64,000 nucleotides of DNA from Foetidibacter luteolus (GTDB lineage Bacteria; Bacteroidota; Bacteroidia; Chitinophagales; Chitinophagaceae): contig NZ_VVIP01000058.1 in assembly GCF_009650435.1 (NCBI RefSeq), forward strand, positions 1 through 64,000, written 5' to 3'. Numbering within the stretch: position 1 is the first letter of the stretch; each line of letters opens with the position of its first letter. The position numbers were made by a program, and so were the translations under genes. The notes under the pieces are model-generated. The model was not told the origin of the DNA and searched no databases. It saw nothing but the letters and a program-made list of their open reading frames with translations. This document shows, piece by piece, positions 18,601 through 27,468 of this stretch.

Positions 18601-20026
18601 GCAGGGCTTGCTTAATCTTGTCCCTGCTATCACCGTGGTTATAAAAATTCAATGCTGTTTCCAGTTCTGGCACAAAGTCTTCTTCAACTTCATGTATGGC
18701 ACGTGTGGTGGCAGACCAATATATCTTTTGCCTGGTTAAATCAAATTCCCAACCACCCACTTTGGCAACCTTACTCGTTTGCTCCAGCATCTCTTTGGTT
18801 TTTGTAAGGTCTTTTTCCAAAAAGTGCCGCTCGGTTATATCTATGGCATTGCCTATTACATAACTTTTACCATCTGCATTCTTTTCAATAACATTATTAA
18901 ACATCCATATTTTGGGTGTGCCGTTTTTATGCCGGGTATACATAACGCCGGATACTTTGCCCGCAACTGCTATTTCCCGGAGATAAGCGTCAAGAAAAGT
19001 ATGTTGCTTTGCAGGAACTATATCGTACAGGCTCATACTCAGCACCTCTTCTACCGTGTAGCCCAGCATACCCGCGCCGGCAATGTTTACAGAAATAAAC
19101 CTCCCGTCAAGGTCGTGGGTGCACATAAGGCCCTGGGAGTTTTCAAAGAAAGATTTCAGGCTGTTCTCGCTGCTTTTTAATTGCTGCTCTCTTGCTTTAT
19201 CCGCGGATATATCTCGTGCAATAGCGAAAAAGTTGCCCGAAGCAGGCTCTGGCGAAGCAGTCCATTGCAGCGATTTATAAGTACCCTGCCTGGTGCGTAT
19301 GCGGTTGGTGAAATTGATAATAGAACTGCCCGAAGTAAGCTTGGCCACCTCTTTAAGTGTGCTTACCACATCTTCTTTATGAACCAGCTCAAAAAGGGAA
19401 GTTTTCAGCAAAAAAGATTCATCCCAGCCAAGTACAGCCTGGAAAGCCGGATTTACCTTACTAAAAAAACCATCCGCGCCGGCAATACATACCAAATCCC
19501 TGGAAACCTGGAAAAGCCTATCAAAGTGCCTGATTTCATCTTTCTGCTCCTGCTGCAATACAGACTGCACCAGTTGAGCGGCCAGCAGTTGCAACGTTTT
19601 TTCCTGCTTGTCGGTAAGCCTTCCCGGTACTTCATCTGCCAGACATAACACCCCCAGAACATCACCCTGTGGATGTATAAGCGGGTAGGCCGCGAAAAAT
19701 TGGATAGAGGGCTTTCCGTGTACAAACGATATCCTCCTGCATTCAGGATTGCGGTCTATATGCTCAACCTGGATAACAGCGCCAGTGTTAACAGCTTCCT
19801 CGCAAAGCATGCTTGCCAATTCTTCACCACATGTATCCAGAACAACATCAAAGTGTACCCATTCGTTATCCCGGCTTTTTGTAGAAATAAATGAGGAGGA
19901 AACGTTGCAGCTTAAGCGTGCCAGTTCGGTAATGTTACCATACTCCGCACTGTTAAGCAGCTTAAGGGTTTCATTGTTACACACAAGGCTGGTGTTTTCA
20001 GCCGGTTCTTCGGTTAATGTACGCAT
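15671..20026 (-). CDS. Hybrid sensor histidine kinase: GAF, five PAS, HisKA, HATPase, two REC, Hpt
   Basis: A 1451-residue phosphorelay protein. In order: GAF (about 25-170), five PAS-type domains (about 180-800), HisKA with FLANMSHEIRTPLNG (phospho-His), HATPase with GNAIKFTEKG, DSGIGIP and KYGGTGLGL, REC1 (HVLIVDDNDNN, FMDYHMP), REC2 (VLIAEDNSVN, FMDIQMPEMNG) and a C-terminal Hpt with AAHKLKG. No membrane helices are evident, so it is probably cytoplasmic. All phosphorelay modules up to Hpt lie on one chain, so phosphate should pass to a separate, unlinked response regulator. No adjacent regulator is in the same orientation. The signal is unknown; several PAS domains suggest multiple or redox/ligand inputs. 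Confidence 0.95.
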   Translation of the reverse strand: MRTLTEEPAENTSLVCNNETLKLLNSAEYGNITELARLSCNVSSSFISTKSRDNEWVHFDVVLDTCGEELASMLCEEAVNTGAVIQVEHIDRNPECRRISFVHGKPSIQFFAAYPLIHPQGDVLGVLCLADEVPGRLTDKQEKTLQLLAAQLVQSVLQQEQKDEIRHFDRLFQVSRDLVCIAGADGFFSKVNPAFQAVLGWDESFLLKTSLFELVHKEDVVSTLKEVAKLTSGSSIINFTNRIRTRQGTYKSLQWTASPEPASGNFFAIARDISADKAREQQLKSSENSLKSFFENSQGLMCTHDLDGRFISVNIAGAGMLGYTVEEVLSMSLYDIVPAKQHTFLDAYLREIAVAGKVSGVMYTRHKNGTPKIWMFNNVIEKNADGKSYVIGNAIDITERHFLEKDLTKTKEMLEQTSKVAKVGGWEFDLTRQKIYWSATTRAIHEVEEDFVPELETALNFYNHGDSRDKIKQALHAAVTEGKPWDLELQIVTAKGREIWVRAQGNPGMENGICKRLYGTLQDINDKKKAELEIIHSRKLFNDVLQSASEVSIIASRTDGIITVFNKGAERLLGYTAEEMVGKQTPEIIHDAEEVRLAGIALTEEFNTPVEGYRVFVHKSEICGSDKRTWTFIRKDGSRCTVSLVVTPIRDINECIIGYLGIATDITQRRKAEHALSVERSRLLAFVDHAPAAVAMFDRDINYVAVSKRWVEEYRLEGKELIGRSHYEVFPNITQEWKAIHQRCLDGVVETNDEDIWRPPGWQQDQYLRWEVRPWYQYDGTVGGIMMFTQDITQVCLQREELRKAKYNAEQASIAKSEFLANMSHEIRTPLNGVIGFTDLVLKTALTDTQKQYLSIVNQSANALLNIINDILDFSKIEAGKLELDISKCDLHEMASQATDIISYQAQQKNLELLLHVPPGLPRFIWADEIRLKQVLINLLGNAIKFTEKGEIELKIDIINQHSPEEAVLRFEVLDSGIGIPAEKQDKIFEAFLQEDASTTRKYGGTGLGLTISNKLLGLMGSRMRLESRPGYGSRFYFDLKVKTAHGEAVNWQDEGAVKHVLIVDDNDNNRYILKEMLLLKNITSVEARNGFDALNLLAGGESFDAIFMDYHMPHLDGLETTRKIRENFSGPVSATNVILLYSSADDEKMIKCCEELKINTRIAKPVKMQELFKALSNVSLKGTKGFEAKTSNKKATQKHDITVLIAEDNSVNMLLAKTIVKRAVPQAVILEARNGNDALAHCRLVKPDIIFMDIQMPEMNGYEATRNLRLMQQHTHVPIIALTAGNVKGEKERCLEAGMNDFITKPFVEEHLLQVLDKWVYAKETAPVEAVTLEKEKRHFNLNQVVAFLDNNMEALDEFLQLSREELSLSLVELQEALSQNNLPALNAAAHKLKGTALVAGMDELAHLARLLETMHVFNVTAATELLDDIKAEADVVLQHINGAGMANLN

Positions 20027-20385
20027 GGATATTGTATTATCAAATTAGCAGCTCAATCATTGAAGCCATGCTTTCAAAAGGCGGGTCAGCTATCAAAAGG
20101 TACAAAAAACCTGGTAAAACACTTTACAAAGAGAGATAATTAATAACAGAGCTTTTATTAAAATTGGGTTGAAATCAATTAAAATACTCTCATGGCGTAC
20201 AGCCCACGTCCACAATGTCTTTTTTATGGGCCCGGCATTGGTTTTTCATGGTATCGTCCGTTGCGTCGCACTCTTGTACCTCCGGTTCTTTGTGGCAGCT
20301 TTTAAGCGGGTATTAAAAAGCTTTGTATTTTGTTTAGCTTTCTTCAGCAAGACTTAAAGCATATCTTCTCCATCAAATTGCATGA
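20027..20385 (+). repeat. Intergenic gap with a family A element
   Basis: Forward family A copy at about 20220-20320: GGGCCCGGC, then core GTTGCGTCGCACTCTTGTAC at 20260-20279, then GGCAGCTTTTAAGCGGGTAT. The rest of the gap shows nothing assignable. Confidence 0.75.
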
Positions 20386-21027
20386 ATGAAAAAGCTGTAC
20401 ACATTTTTAGCAACTGTTACTTTCTTGTCTTCATGTCAAAAGCATGCTTCCATTTCCCTGGCTAAAGAAAATACCCGCCAGGTAATAGCCATACAACCTT
20501 TGGAATATTACGACCCGGCAGAACTGGCTTTTCTCCAAAAAAGGTTAAGCAGTACATTTAAAATACGTGTCAGCATCCTGTCTCCTGTTACTATTCCTTC
20601 TACATTCATCAATCGTTGGGTTGATGCCTGTTCCGCAGATTCTTTGTTACAATACCTGAAAACATTTGCAAAAGACAGCATAGCTGAAGTAATTGGCCTA
20701 ACGCACAAAGACTTATATGTTACCCGCGAAATGAAAGCCGATTCATCCGGCAAGCAGGTATCGTTTACAACTACAAGAAGCATTTTTGGACTGGGTTATA
20801 TTAACGGCAACACCTGCATTATCTCCGATTATAAATTAACCACACCGGATACTGCCCTGTTACATAACAGGCTGATAAAAGTGACCTTGCATGAACTTGG
20901 CCATAACCTGGGCCTGGGTCATTGTCCCGAAACCGGCTGCCTTATGTCTGAAACCAACGGAAACATGGCTATGCTTAATAAAGCAGGCAGCAATTACTGC
21001 AACAGGTGCAGGAAGAAATTACGGTAA
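20386..21027 (+). CDS. Archaemetzincin-family zinc metalloprotease, putative lipoprotein
   Basis: A 213-residue protein with a lipoprotein-type signal (FLATVTFLSSC, lipid Cys about residue 17). HELGHNLGLGHC (about 169-180) is followed by PETG, CLM, 17 residues and CNRC. This is exactly the archaemetzincin layout HExxHxxxGxxHC-x4-C-x-M-x17-CxxC. The first three His and the Glu bind and activate catalytic zinc; the four Cys bind a second zinc. Family members cleave peptides, but physiological substrates are poorly known. Most are cytoplasmic, so the lipoprotein signal here is notable. It appears monocistronic. Confidence 0.9.
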   Translation: MKKLYTFLATVTFLSSCQKHASISLAKENTRQVIAIQPLEYYDPAELAFLQKRLSSTFKIRVSILSPVTIPSTFINRWVDACSADSLLQYLKTFAKDSIAEVIGLTHKDLYVTREMKADSSGKQVSFTTTRSIFGLGYINGNTCIISDYKLTTPDTALLHNRLIKVTLHELGHNLGLGHCPETGCLMSETNGNMAMLNKAGSNYCNRCRKKLR

Positions 21028-21260
21028 CATGAATTGTTTAAACTGGGTACCTGCTATAGTGTAAGCACAATTAAAACCTGCCTTGGGCTGCGTTTTTGTT
21101 GCCGCATAGCGAATCTAACCGTACAAGAGTGCGACGCAAGGGACGCCACATACTAGTACCTCCTGCCGGGCCCATAAATATTCTCGCAATAACCACTATA
21201 ATGCAGTAAAACCAATTGCAAAATAGTTAGTCGCCAGGCATACCGGTTAACAAACGCAAA
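21028..21260 (-). repeat. Family A element between archaemetzincin and tRNA-Gln
   Basis: Reverse copy at about 21098-21175: GCATAGCGAATCTAACC, core GTACAAGAGTGCGACGCAAG at 21121-21140, CTGCCGGGCCCATAAA. It gives no coding sequence of its own. Confidence 0.75.
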
Positions 21261-21265
21261 AAAAT

Positions 21266-21296
21266 TTTGTTTCCTATACTGTACCTCCTATTTTTG
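21266..21296 (+). promoter_or_regulatory. Bacteroidota-type promoter for tRNA-Gln
   Basis: TTTG at 21266-21269, a 19-base spacer, then TATTTTTG at 21289-21296. This matches the -33/-7 consensus (TTTG and TAnnTTTG) and lies 16 bases before the tRNA. Confidence 0.75.
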
Positions 21297-21312
21297 CACC
21301 CCGATTGAGAAT

Positions 21313-21383
21313 TGGCCAATGGTGTAATGGTAACACAGCAGATTTTGGTTCTGTTATTCTTGGTTCGAGTCCAGGTTGGCCAA
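21313..21383 (+). tRNA. tRNA-Gln (TTG)
   Basis: The acceptor TGGCCAA pairs with TTGGCCA, and A is the discriminator base. The D arm is GTGTAATGGTAACAC, the anticodon loop TTTTGGT gives anticodon TTG, and the T arm contains GGTTCGAGTCC. CCA is not encoded. Confidence 0.93.
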
Positions 21384-21392
21384 CACGGGTTA

Positions 21393-21428
21393 CGGGATAA
21401 TGCAGTTAAATGTGTTATCCCGTTTTTT
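21393..21428 (+). terminator. Intrinsic terminator after tRNA-Gln
   Basis: CGGGATAA (21393-21400) pairs with TTATCCCG (21415-21422), followed by a run of six T. Confidence 0.8.
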
Positions 21429-21597
21429 ATTCATTAATAGTAACGTTGCTTACTTTTTTCCAACGCAAATTTTATCCTTTACGTTCTTAAAGCGGTTGAT
21501 TTCGTACCCGTGAAGTTGGATGCAGCAGTATTGTGCTGACAGGTTTTAGTGCCAGGAAAACAGTGTGTTACAAGATTGGAAAAATTGAAAGATGCAG

Positions 21598-21879
21598 TTA
21601 ATCATGCACCAGGGCAACAGACATAAACATCCTGTCAAACGCAAGCATGGCCAGTTCGGGGGTTTCGGCATACACCACTATATTAGGATGCTCCCCGGAA
21701 ATGTGGCTGGCACACCATTCGTCGCCATGTTTGAAGATAGATGGCTTTAGTAATTGTACGGAATCCGGAACAGGTATAACGCTGTACTCCAGGTGAAAAT
21801 GTTGGATGAATTGAGCAGGCATTTCAATGGATTTAGCAAACGTTAGGAAATCTGGTTTTTCGGACGCTTCATTTGGCAA
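21598..21879 (-). CDS. Small hypothetical protein
   Basis: A possible 93-residue acidic protein with a TTG start and no upstream ATG in frame. No known domain was recognised. It holds hydrophobic stretches (NIVVYAETPELAMLAFDRMF) but no membrane helix or signal. Codon usage looks ordinary, but existence of the gene is uncertain. Confidence 0.4.
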   Translation of the reverse strand: MPNEASEKPDFLTFAKSIEMPAQFIQHFHLEYSVIPVPDSVQLLKPSIFKHGDEWCASHISGEHPNIVVYAETPELAMLAFDRMFMSVALVHD

Positions 21880-22046
21880 ATCAGCGGCTATAATATTACA
21901 GCAATTTTCTGAATTCCGGCCAAAAATGGGGCTGAAAATTTTCCTATACCGGAAAATTTAATCTTTACCAGGCGACATCAAAAAGCTATATCAATTTAGC
22001 CCTGAAAGCCCATCTGACGGCCATTGTAAGTAACTTTCTGTAAATA

Positions 22047-22072
22047 GAAAGGGCCGCGGCAAACCGCAGCCC
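22047..22072 (-). terminator. Terminator of smc
   Basis: On the minus strand GGGCTGCGG pairs with CCGCGGCCC (one G-T wobble) around TTTG, followed by TTTC. It lies 28 bases past the smc stop. Confidence 0.6.
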
Positions 22073-22099
22073 CACTGTATCAAAAAATGGGCAAGTAAG

Positions 22100-25000
22100 C
22101 TAGTTAAGCGACCTGAAATCTACCGGAACCAATTTGCTTACGCCGGGCTCCTGCATGGTTACGCCGTATATCACATCCACGGCGCTCATGGTCATTTTAT
22201 TGTGTGTTACAATGATGAACTGGGAGTTTTCACTGAACTTTTGTATCATCTGCGTAAACTTGCCCACATTGGCATCATCCAGCGGCGCATCCACTTCATC
22301 CAGTATACAGAACGGCGCCGGCTTGATAAGATAGATAGCAAACAACAGTGCCGTAGCAGTTAATGTTTTTTCCCCGCCGCTCAACTGCGTTATGGACGAT
22401 GGGCGTTTACCTTTTGGCTTGGCAACAATATCAATACTTGTTTCTGCCAGGTTTTCCGGGGTTTCCAGTACCAGGTCCGCTGTATCTTCTTCTGTAAACA
22501 ATGCCTTAAAAACTTTCTGAAAATTATCCCTAACCCGGTTGAAGGTATCCAGGAACTGCTGGTTGGCGGTTGCCTCCACTTCCTGAATGGTTTGCAGCAG
22601 GCTTTCTTTGGCTGTAACCAGGTCGTTCTTTTGTTCCAGGATAAACTCGTAGCGCTTTTTCATTTCTGTAAAAGCCTCTATGGCTGTCGGGTTAACTTCG
22701 CCCATATTTTCCAGGCGTTTCTTCATGCGGTCACTGGTGGCCTGCAGTTCTTCCAGCGGGCTGTCGGTAATCCTGTCCTGGTCAAGTATTTCGTCCAGCT
22801 CCACTTTAAACTCCACGCTCAGCCTTTCCTTCATACCGGCCAGTTGCAGCTTAAGGTCGTTCAGCTTGTCTTTTATTTCGCCAAGCAGGTGTTCTGCCAT
22901 TTCGCGGCTTTTGGCTTTATGGCGCAGTTCGCTTTCTTTGTCCGTAAGGCTGCTGCGCTGGCTATAATAAGCCTGGTCTGCTTCATTCAGTTTCTTTTCT
23001 TCCTCTTCTTTGGTGCGCAGCAATAACAGCAGGTTTTCTTCCGCGTCTTTCAGTGCCTGTTCGCTGTCTGCTATACTGCCGGAGGCTTCAGAAAGCTGCT
23101 GCGTATTCAGTTGTACCTGGTCATGCAGTTCGTTCAATTGGTTTTGCTTAAACACAAGCTCCTGCTTTAACGCAGCAATCTTGCTTTGCTGGCGGGTAAG
23201 CTGCAGGTTTATTTCATTATACACGGCAGATGCGAAATTGTATTCCTGTTCCGCCAGTTGATAATCCTGTTCCACTGTTTTCAGCTCCTGGCTGGTTTGC
23301 TGTAGCTGGTTGTTTAGTTCCAGCAACTTATCCCGGGTATCTGCAATAGCATCCTGCTCGTCCTGCAGGCGCAGTTCAATATCCTCAATGCGTTGCTGGG
23401 CATTTTGCTGGGCAGACTGCAGATTTTCTATCCTGTTCTTTGTTGCAAAAACCTGGTTGGTAAGCTGGTTGATTTCGTTTTCTGTTTGCTTGATGGTATT
23501 TTCTTTCAGTTGCTCGTTGTAGCCAATTACTTCGCTATGTTTTTGCTTAATTTCCGCCCGCAGGGAATTTACAACAGCATCCTGCAACACTATTTCATCG
23601 TGAAGCTTTTCCAGGTTTTTGGCGCGGCCTATTTTCTTTCCTTCAAACAGCCCCACACTGCCGCCTGTAAGTGTATATTTTCCTTTTACATACTTGCCGG
23701 TTTTTTCCAGCACAACCGCGCCATTGCTGTTAACAAGCGCTTCATCGTTCTCAGCAATGTACACATTGCCCAACAGGTATCCGGCCAGCTTGCTGTACTG
23801 TTCATCTACCTCAATTACGTCCAGCGCTTTTATGGTATGCTTAGGCTGGTAGCCCTCAGCATTTACTTCCTCCAGCTTTTCCAGCATAAAGAAATTAGCC
23901 TTACCCTTTTTGTTGGCATCCAGCAGGTTTACAGCCTGCAGGCCATCTTCCAGGCTATCTACCACGTAGTAGTTCAGGTAAGGTTCCAGCACATTTTCAA
24001 CGGCCGCACGGTACTCTTCCTGTACATAAATGATATCGGAGAGTATGGGCACATCTTTTTTCCATTGTGGGTTGTTGTGCAGGAATTTTACACTTTCAGG
24101 GTAGCCTTCCATGGAGTCAATCAGGCTTTTTAACAACGCATGCTCGTTGCGCTTGCTATCCAGTTTGCGGGTTTCTTCCGCCAGTTCTGTACGCAGGCTT
24201 TCCAATACCTGTTGCGTTTCAAATATTTGTGCTTTGGTACGTTCATGCTGTTCCTGCAGTTCCCGCAGTTCTTCCCGCCTGGCGGCCAGGTTTTCTTCCT
24301 TTTCTTTCAGCTCGTTATCCAGTTGCTGCAACTGGTAGGAGCGGTTCTGTTTTTCATCTCCCAGTTGGGCATTGCTGCGCAACAGGTTTTGAATGGAAGT
24401 ATCCGCTACGGCCACTTTTTTCTCGGCCTCAAACTGGCTGCGTTGTATCTGCTGGTACCGGCTGCGCAAGGTATCCAGGCCGGAGCGTTTGCCATCAAAA
24501 TCCCGGCGTTTGTCTTCAATGTCCATTTTGGCAGCCTCTACCCTATCCTGCAAATCAGCAAGGCGGCCTTCTTCATCGCCCACCTGCATTTGCGTATACT
24601 GAATGGAATCTTCAATAGTTTTCAGTTGGCCGGCGGCTTTCTGCAAAAATTCGTTAAGGCTGGTTTCTTTTTCTTTCAGGTAATGCAGCTTCTGGTTAGC
24701 CAGGTTCTTTTCGTTTTCTTTGGTGCGCAGGTTTTGCTGCAGGTCGTTAAACGCGTGTTGCATGGCCTGCAGTTCTTTCTCCTGCTCAATAAAGCCAACT
24801 TTCTCCTGCTCAATCGCCGCTTCTGCCGTGGCTATCTCCGCCTCCAGTTGAAACTTTTTGTTGGTCTCCGCTTCCTGCTGCTCATTTAACTCTTTGTAAG
24901 TAATGTTGAAGCCCTGCAAGGAAGCTTTGGCCAGTTCTATGGATATTTCCCGGTATTCTTTTTTTATCTCGTAGTATTTCTCCGCTTTTTTAGCCTGGTT

Positions 25001-25618
25001 TTCCAGCGTTTTAAGTTGGTTGTTTATTTCAAAAAGCAAGTCTTCAATGCGGCTTAAGTCCATCTCCGTAGCATCCAGCTTGCTCTTTGCTTCTTTCTTG
25101 CGGGTTTTGTAGATAGTTATACCGGCAGCCTGTTCCAGCATACGGCGGCGGCTGTTCTCTTTGTCCTTAATGATATCATCCACCATACCCAACTCGATAA
25201 TAGCGTAGCTGTCTGTACTTACGCCGGTATCCATAAACAGGTTATGAATGTCTTTAAGGCGGCAGCTAACATCATTCAGGCGGTATTCGCTGTCTCCGTT
25301 CTTAAAAAAGCGGCGTGTAATGGTTACAGTGCTGAATTCCGTGGGCAGCAGGTTCCTGGTGTTTTCAAAAGTAAGGCTTACTTCTGCCAGGCCGCTGGGG
25401 CTGCGGGTTTTAGAACCGTTAAATACCAGTGCCTCCAGGTTTTCGCTGCGCAGTGCAGAAATTTTCTGTTCGCCGATTACCCAACGTATGCTGTCAATGA
25501 TATTGCTCTTGCCACAACCATTGGGCCCGATAATACCGGTTATGCCTTCATCAAAGCTTACCACGGTTTTATCGGCAAAACTTTTAAACCCCTTTATTTC
25601 TAAGCTTTTTAATCTCAC
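22100..25618 (-). CDS. smc: Chromosome segregation protein SMC
   Basis: A 1172-residue SMC of normal length. Walker A is GPNGCGKSNIIDSIRWVIGEQ-like at residues 32-52. Long coiled coils flank a hinge (about 510-670, around ENVLEPYLNYYVVDSLEDGL). The C-terminal signature is LSGGEKTLTATALLFA and Walker B is FCILDEVDAPLDDANV. It forms a DNA-loop-extruding dimer with ScpA and ScpB, which are not in this window. MRLKSLEIKGFKSFADKT is the classic N-terminus and fixes the start at 25618. The stop is followed by a terminator at 22047-22072. Confidence 0.97.
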   Translation of the reverse strand: MRLKSLEIKGFKSFADKTVVSFDEGITGIIGPNGCGKSNIIDSIRWVIGEQKISALRSENLEALVFNGSKTRSPSGLAEVSLTFENTRNLLPTEFSTVTITRRFFKNGDSEYRLNDVSCRLKDIHNLFMDTGVSTDSYAIIELGMVDDIIKDKENSRRRMLEQAAGITIYKTRKKEAKSKLDATEMDLSRIEDLLFEINNQLKTLENQAKKAEKYYEIKKEYREISIELAKASLQGFNITYKELNEQQEAETNKKFQLEAEIATAEAAIEQEKVGFIEQEKELQAMQHAFNDLQQNLRTKENEKNLANQKLHYLKEKETSLNEFLQKAAGQLKTIEDSIQYTQMQVGDEEGRLADLQDRVEAAKMDIEDKRRDFDGKRSGLDTLRSRYQQIQRSQFEAEKKVAVADTSIQNLLRSNAQLGDEKQNRSYQLQQLDNELKEKEENLAARREELRELQEQHERTKAQIFETQQVLESLRTELAEETRKLDSKRNEHALLKSLIDSMEGYPESVKFLHNNPQWKKDVPILSDIIYVQEEYRAAVENVLEPYLNYYVVDSLEDGLQAVNLLDANKKGKANFFMLEKLEEVNAEGYQPKHTIKALDVIEVDEQYSKLAGYLLGNVYIAENDEALVNSNGAVVLEKTGKYVKGKYTLTGGSVGLFEGKKIGRAKNLEKLHDEIVLQDAVVNSLRAEIKQKHSEVIGYNEQLKENTIKQTENEINQLTNQVFATKNRIENLQSAQQNAQQRIEDIELRLQDEQDAIADTRDKLLELNNQLQQTSQELKTVEQDYQLAEQEYNFASAVYNEINLQLTRQQSKIAALKQELVFKQNQLNELHDQVQLNTQQLSEASGSIADSEQALKDAEENLLLLLRTKEEEEKKLNEADQAYYSQRSSLTDKESELRHKAKSREMAEHLLGEIKDKLNDLKLQLAGMKERLSVEFKVELDEILDQDRITDSPLEELQATSDRMKKRLENMGEVNPTAIEAFTEMKKRYEFILEQKNDLVTAKESLLQTIQEVEATANQQFLDTFNRVRDNFQKVFKALFTEEDTADLVLETPENLAETSIDIVAKPKGKRPSSITQLSGGEKTLTATALLFAIYLIKPAPFCILDEVDAPLDDANVGKFTQMIQKFSENSQFIIVTHNKMTMSAVDVIYGVTMQEPGVSKLVPVDFRSLN

Positions 25619-25785
25619 GGTCTATCCCATTTTATCAACTGCGAACATAAGCCAATTTTCAGGTATCTGCCAATGAACAAATTACGCTGTGGAGAAGAAG
25701 TGGAAAGAAACGGTTAACAGCCCGCAATGGCATTGGTTTTCAATAAATTTCCGGCCTTCATTTAAAATATTTCCTGCAATTTTTT

Positions 25786-26160
25786 TGGGATACCAGCTAT
25801 GGTATTTCATAGCATCGTCCCTTGCGTCGCAATCACTTTATCTTTCTGTTCATTGGGCGGCTTTTCAGACCCGGGTAGAGAATATCGAACAAGGACAAGG
25901 AATGCCGAATGAAGAATCAAATGCATCCTACTCACCATTCACCACTCACCATTCACCACTCACCATTCTAATATCGAACAAGGAACAAGGAATGCTGAAT
26001 GAAGAATGAAATGCATCCCACTCACCACTCACCATTCACCACTCACTACTCCCCCTACCCGGGTCTGAAAAGATGCCATGAAAAACCAACCGATGAACGG
26101 ATTGCGACGCAACGATGATGCCACGGGTGATATGGCTGGTACCATAAAAATTTTGGCGGG
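25786..26160. repeat. Composite inverted element: two opposing family A copies around an 89-bp duplication
   Basis: Left arm about 25790-25880 (core TTGCGTCGCAATC, ends TTTTCAGACCCGGGTAG). Right arm about 26055-26150 is its inverted homologue (CTACCCGGGTCTGAAAAG...GCGACGCAAC). Between them lie two direct copies, offset 89 bases (25882 and 25971), of ATATCGAACAAGGA-type sequence ending in CACTCACCATTC repeats. The gap 25619-26166 holds no gene. Confidence 0.8.
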
Positions 26161-26166
26161 TATGAT

Positions 26167-27237
26167 TTAAAATCGTTCTACACCTTCTATCTCCATTACC
26201 AGGTTTTCTCCGTAAGCGCTGGCCGGCGTTTGGTAGCCTGGCCTAAAATTTCTGTTCAGCGCTTTTTGTACAATCAGCAGGCTGCTTAAAGCGGTCAGTT
26301 CATACGCTTCGGGACAGCGCAGCCAGCCCGCAGCCTGGTTGCCGGCAGCATCTGTAACCTGGCCCCATACCAGGCTTACCGCTTTTTGCCGCATGGCATC
26401 GTCTGGCCCCGCAGGTTTTTTATCAATAGACTTTTGCACCAGTCTTTTTACAAAGCCGGTGCGTAATAACCAGTTAAACGCTTTTTGCAATTTCAGCAGT
26501 ACCCATACAGGTTTGGGCATGGCGGTATAGCTTTCTATATTGGGTATGCCCGTGGTAAAATACGCCGTTGATACATCGCCCCAGGGTATGGTAATAACAA
26601 AAATATTTTTATCAGGCTTGCCATTCCCGGTTTTAAACTGTACCCACCTGCCCTTGTGCCCAATGGGCCTGGGCACAATATGGCCGTTCTGCCTTACCGC
26701 CCCCGGCGCCCCCAGCTTTTGAATAGTAGTGATAGCAGTGCCGCGGGATATGGCACTGTTAAGTATCGCGAAAGCCAGCTTTAATTCAACAGCGGCAGGC
26801 AGTTTATTCTTCAGGTACATGGCCAGGCAATCGGTAGGCACCACATCAAACCCGGAACCCGGCAACAGCATAATGCCCGCCTGCCTGGCAGCCCCGTTAA
26901 AGCTTTGCAGCATTTCAAAAACAGCAAGGTCTCCGTTAAGGTCTATATAGTGGGCGCCGGCTTTAATACAAGCCTCTACCATGGGCCTGGCGGTAATATC
27001 ATAAGGCCCTGCCGCATGCATTACCACTTTGTGCCCGGCAATGGCAGCTTCCATATCCGCGGCATTGTTTAAATCCGCAATTACGTAATCAAAACCCAGT
27101 TTATCGGCAATGGGTTTTATTGCAGCTTCCCTTCTGCCGGCAAGCACTGGCCGCAAGTTGAAACGGGAAGCATATCGTGCAATAATTTCACCTGTATAAC
27201 CATTGGCGCCATAGAGCAAAAAAGTATTGTAAGCCAT
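26167..27237 (-). CDS. Saccharopine dehydrogenase-like / trans-acting enoyl reductase family oxidoreductase
   Basis: About 356 residues from the ATG at 27237 (MAYNTFLLYGANGYTGEII). An upstream ATG at 27309 would add 24 residues before the Rossmann fold and is unlikely. The N-terminus has the dinucleotide-binding GANGYTG motif and the domain continues with VVMHAAGPYD and HYIDLNGD, as in the saccharopine-dehydrogenase NAD(P)-binding family that includes mycobacterial trans-acting enoyl reductase. The true substrate is unknown. It stands alone, divergent from the methyltransferase gene. Confidence 0.85.
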   Translation of the reverse strand: MAYNTFLLYGANGYTGEIIARYASRFNLRPVLAGRREAAIKPIADKLGFDYVIADLNNAADMEAAIAGHKVVMHAAGPYDITARPMVEACIKAGAHYIDLNGDLAVFEMLQSFNGAARQAGIMLLPGSGFDVVPTDCLAMYLKNKLPAAVELKLAFAILNSAISRGTAITTIQKLGAPGAVRQNGHIVPRPIGHKGRWVQFKTGNGKPDKNIFVITIPWGDVSTAYFTTGIPNIESYTAMPKPVWVLLKLQKAFNWLLRTGFVKRLVQKSIDKKPAGPDDAMRQKAVSLVWGQVTDAAGNQAAGWLRCPEAYELTALSSLLIVQKALNRNFRPGYQTPASAYGENLVMEIEGVERF

Positions 27238-27370
27238 ACAGGCAAAGTACAAATAATATTCCAGTGCATCTGTAATTATCTGCCTCCATACCAGTGAAAG
27301 ACTAGCCATTTATCAATTTACTTATGCGGTTGCCCGGCGTTTAATTATTAACAAACGCTTGCATAATTTT

Positions 27371-27404
27371 TTTGATCAGCGGCATGATATATTAGCTAAA
27401 TTTA
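27371..27404 (+). promoter_or_regulatory. Possible promoter of the methyltransferase gene
   Basis: TTTG at 27371-27374, a 22-base spacer, then TAAATTTA at 27397-27404 (seven of eight to TAnnTTTG), 65 bases before the ATG. Confidence 0.35.
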
Positions 27405-27468
27405 ATGTTGGCCGGTATTTACGTGCCCGGGCAAAACAGCCTGCAACACAGAGAAAACTTTTTTACGT

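Noticed and set aside
24140..24889. 249-codon open frame opposite smc
   Set aside because: It is a low-complexity hydrophobic reading of the coiled-coil region of smc on the other strand.
26167..27309. Longer start for the saccharopine-dehydrogenase-like gene at 27309
   Set aside because: The Rossmann motif should lie right at the N-terminus; the ATG at 27237 fits the family.
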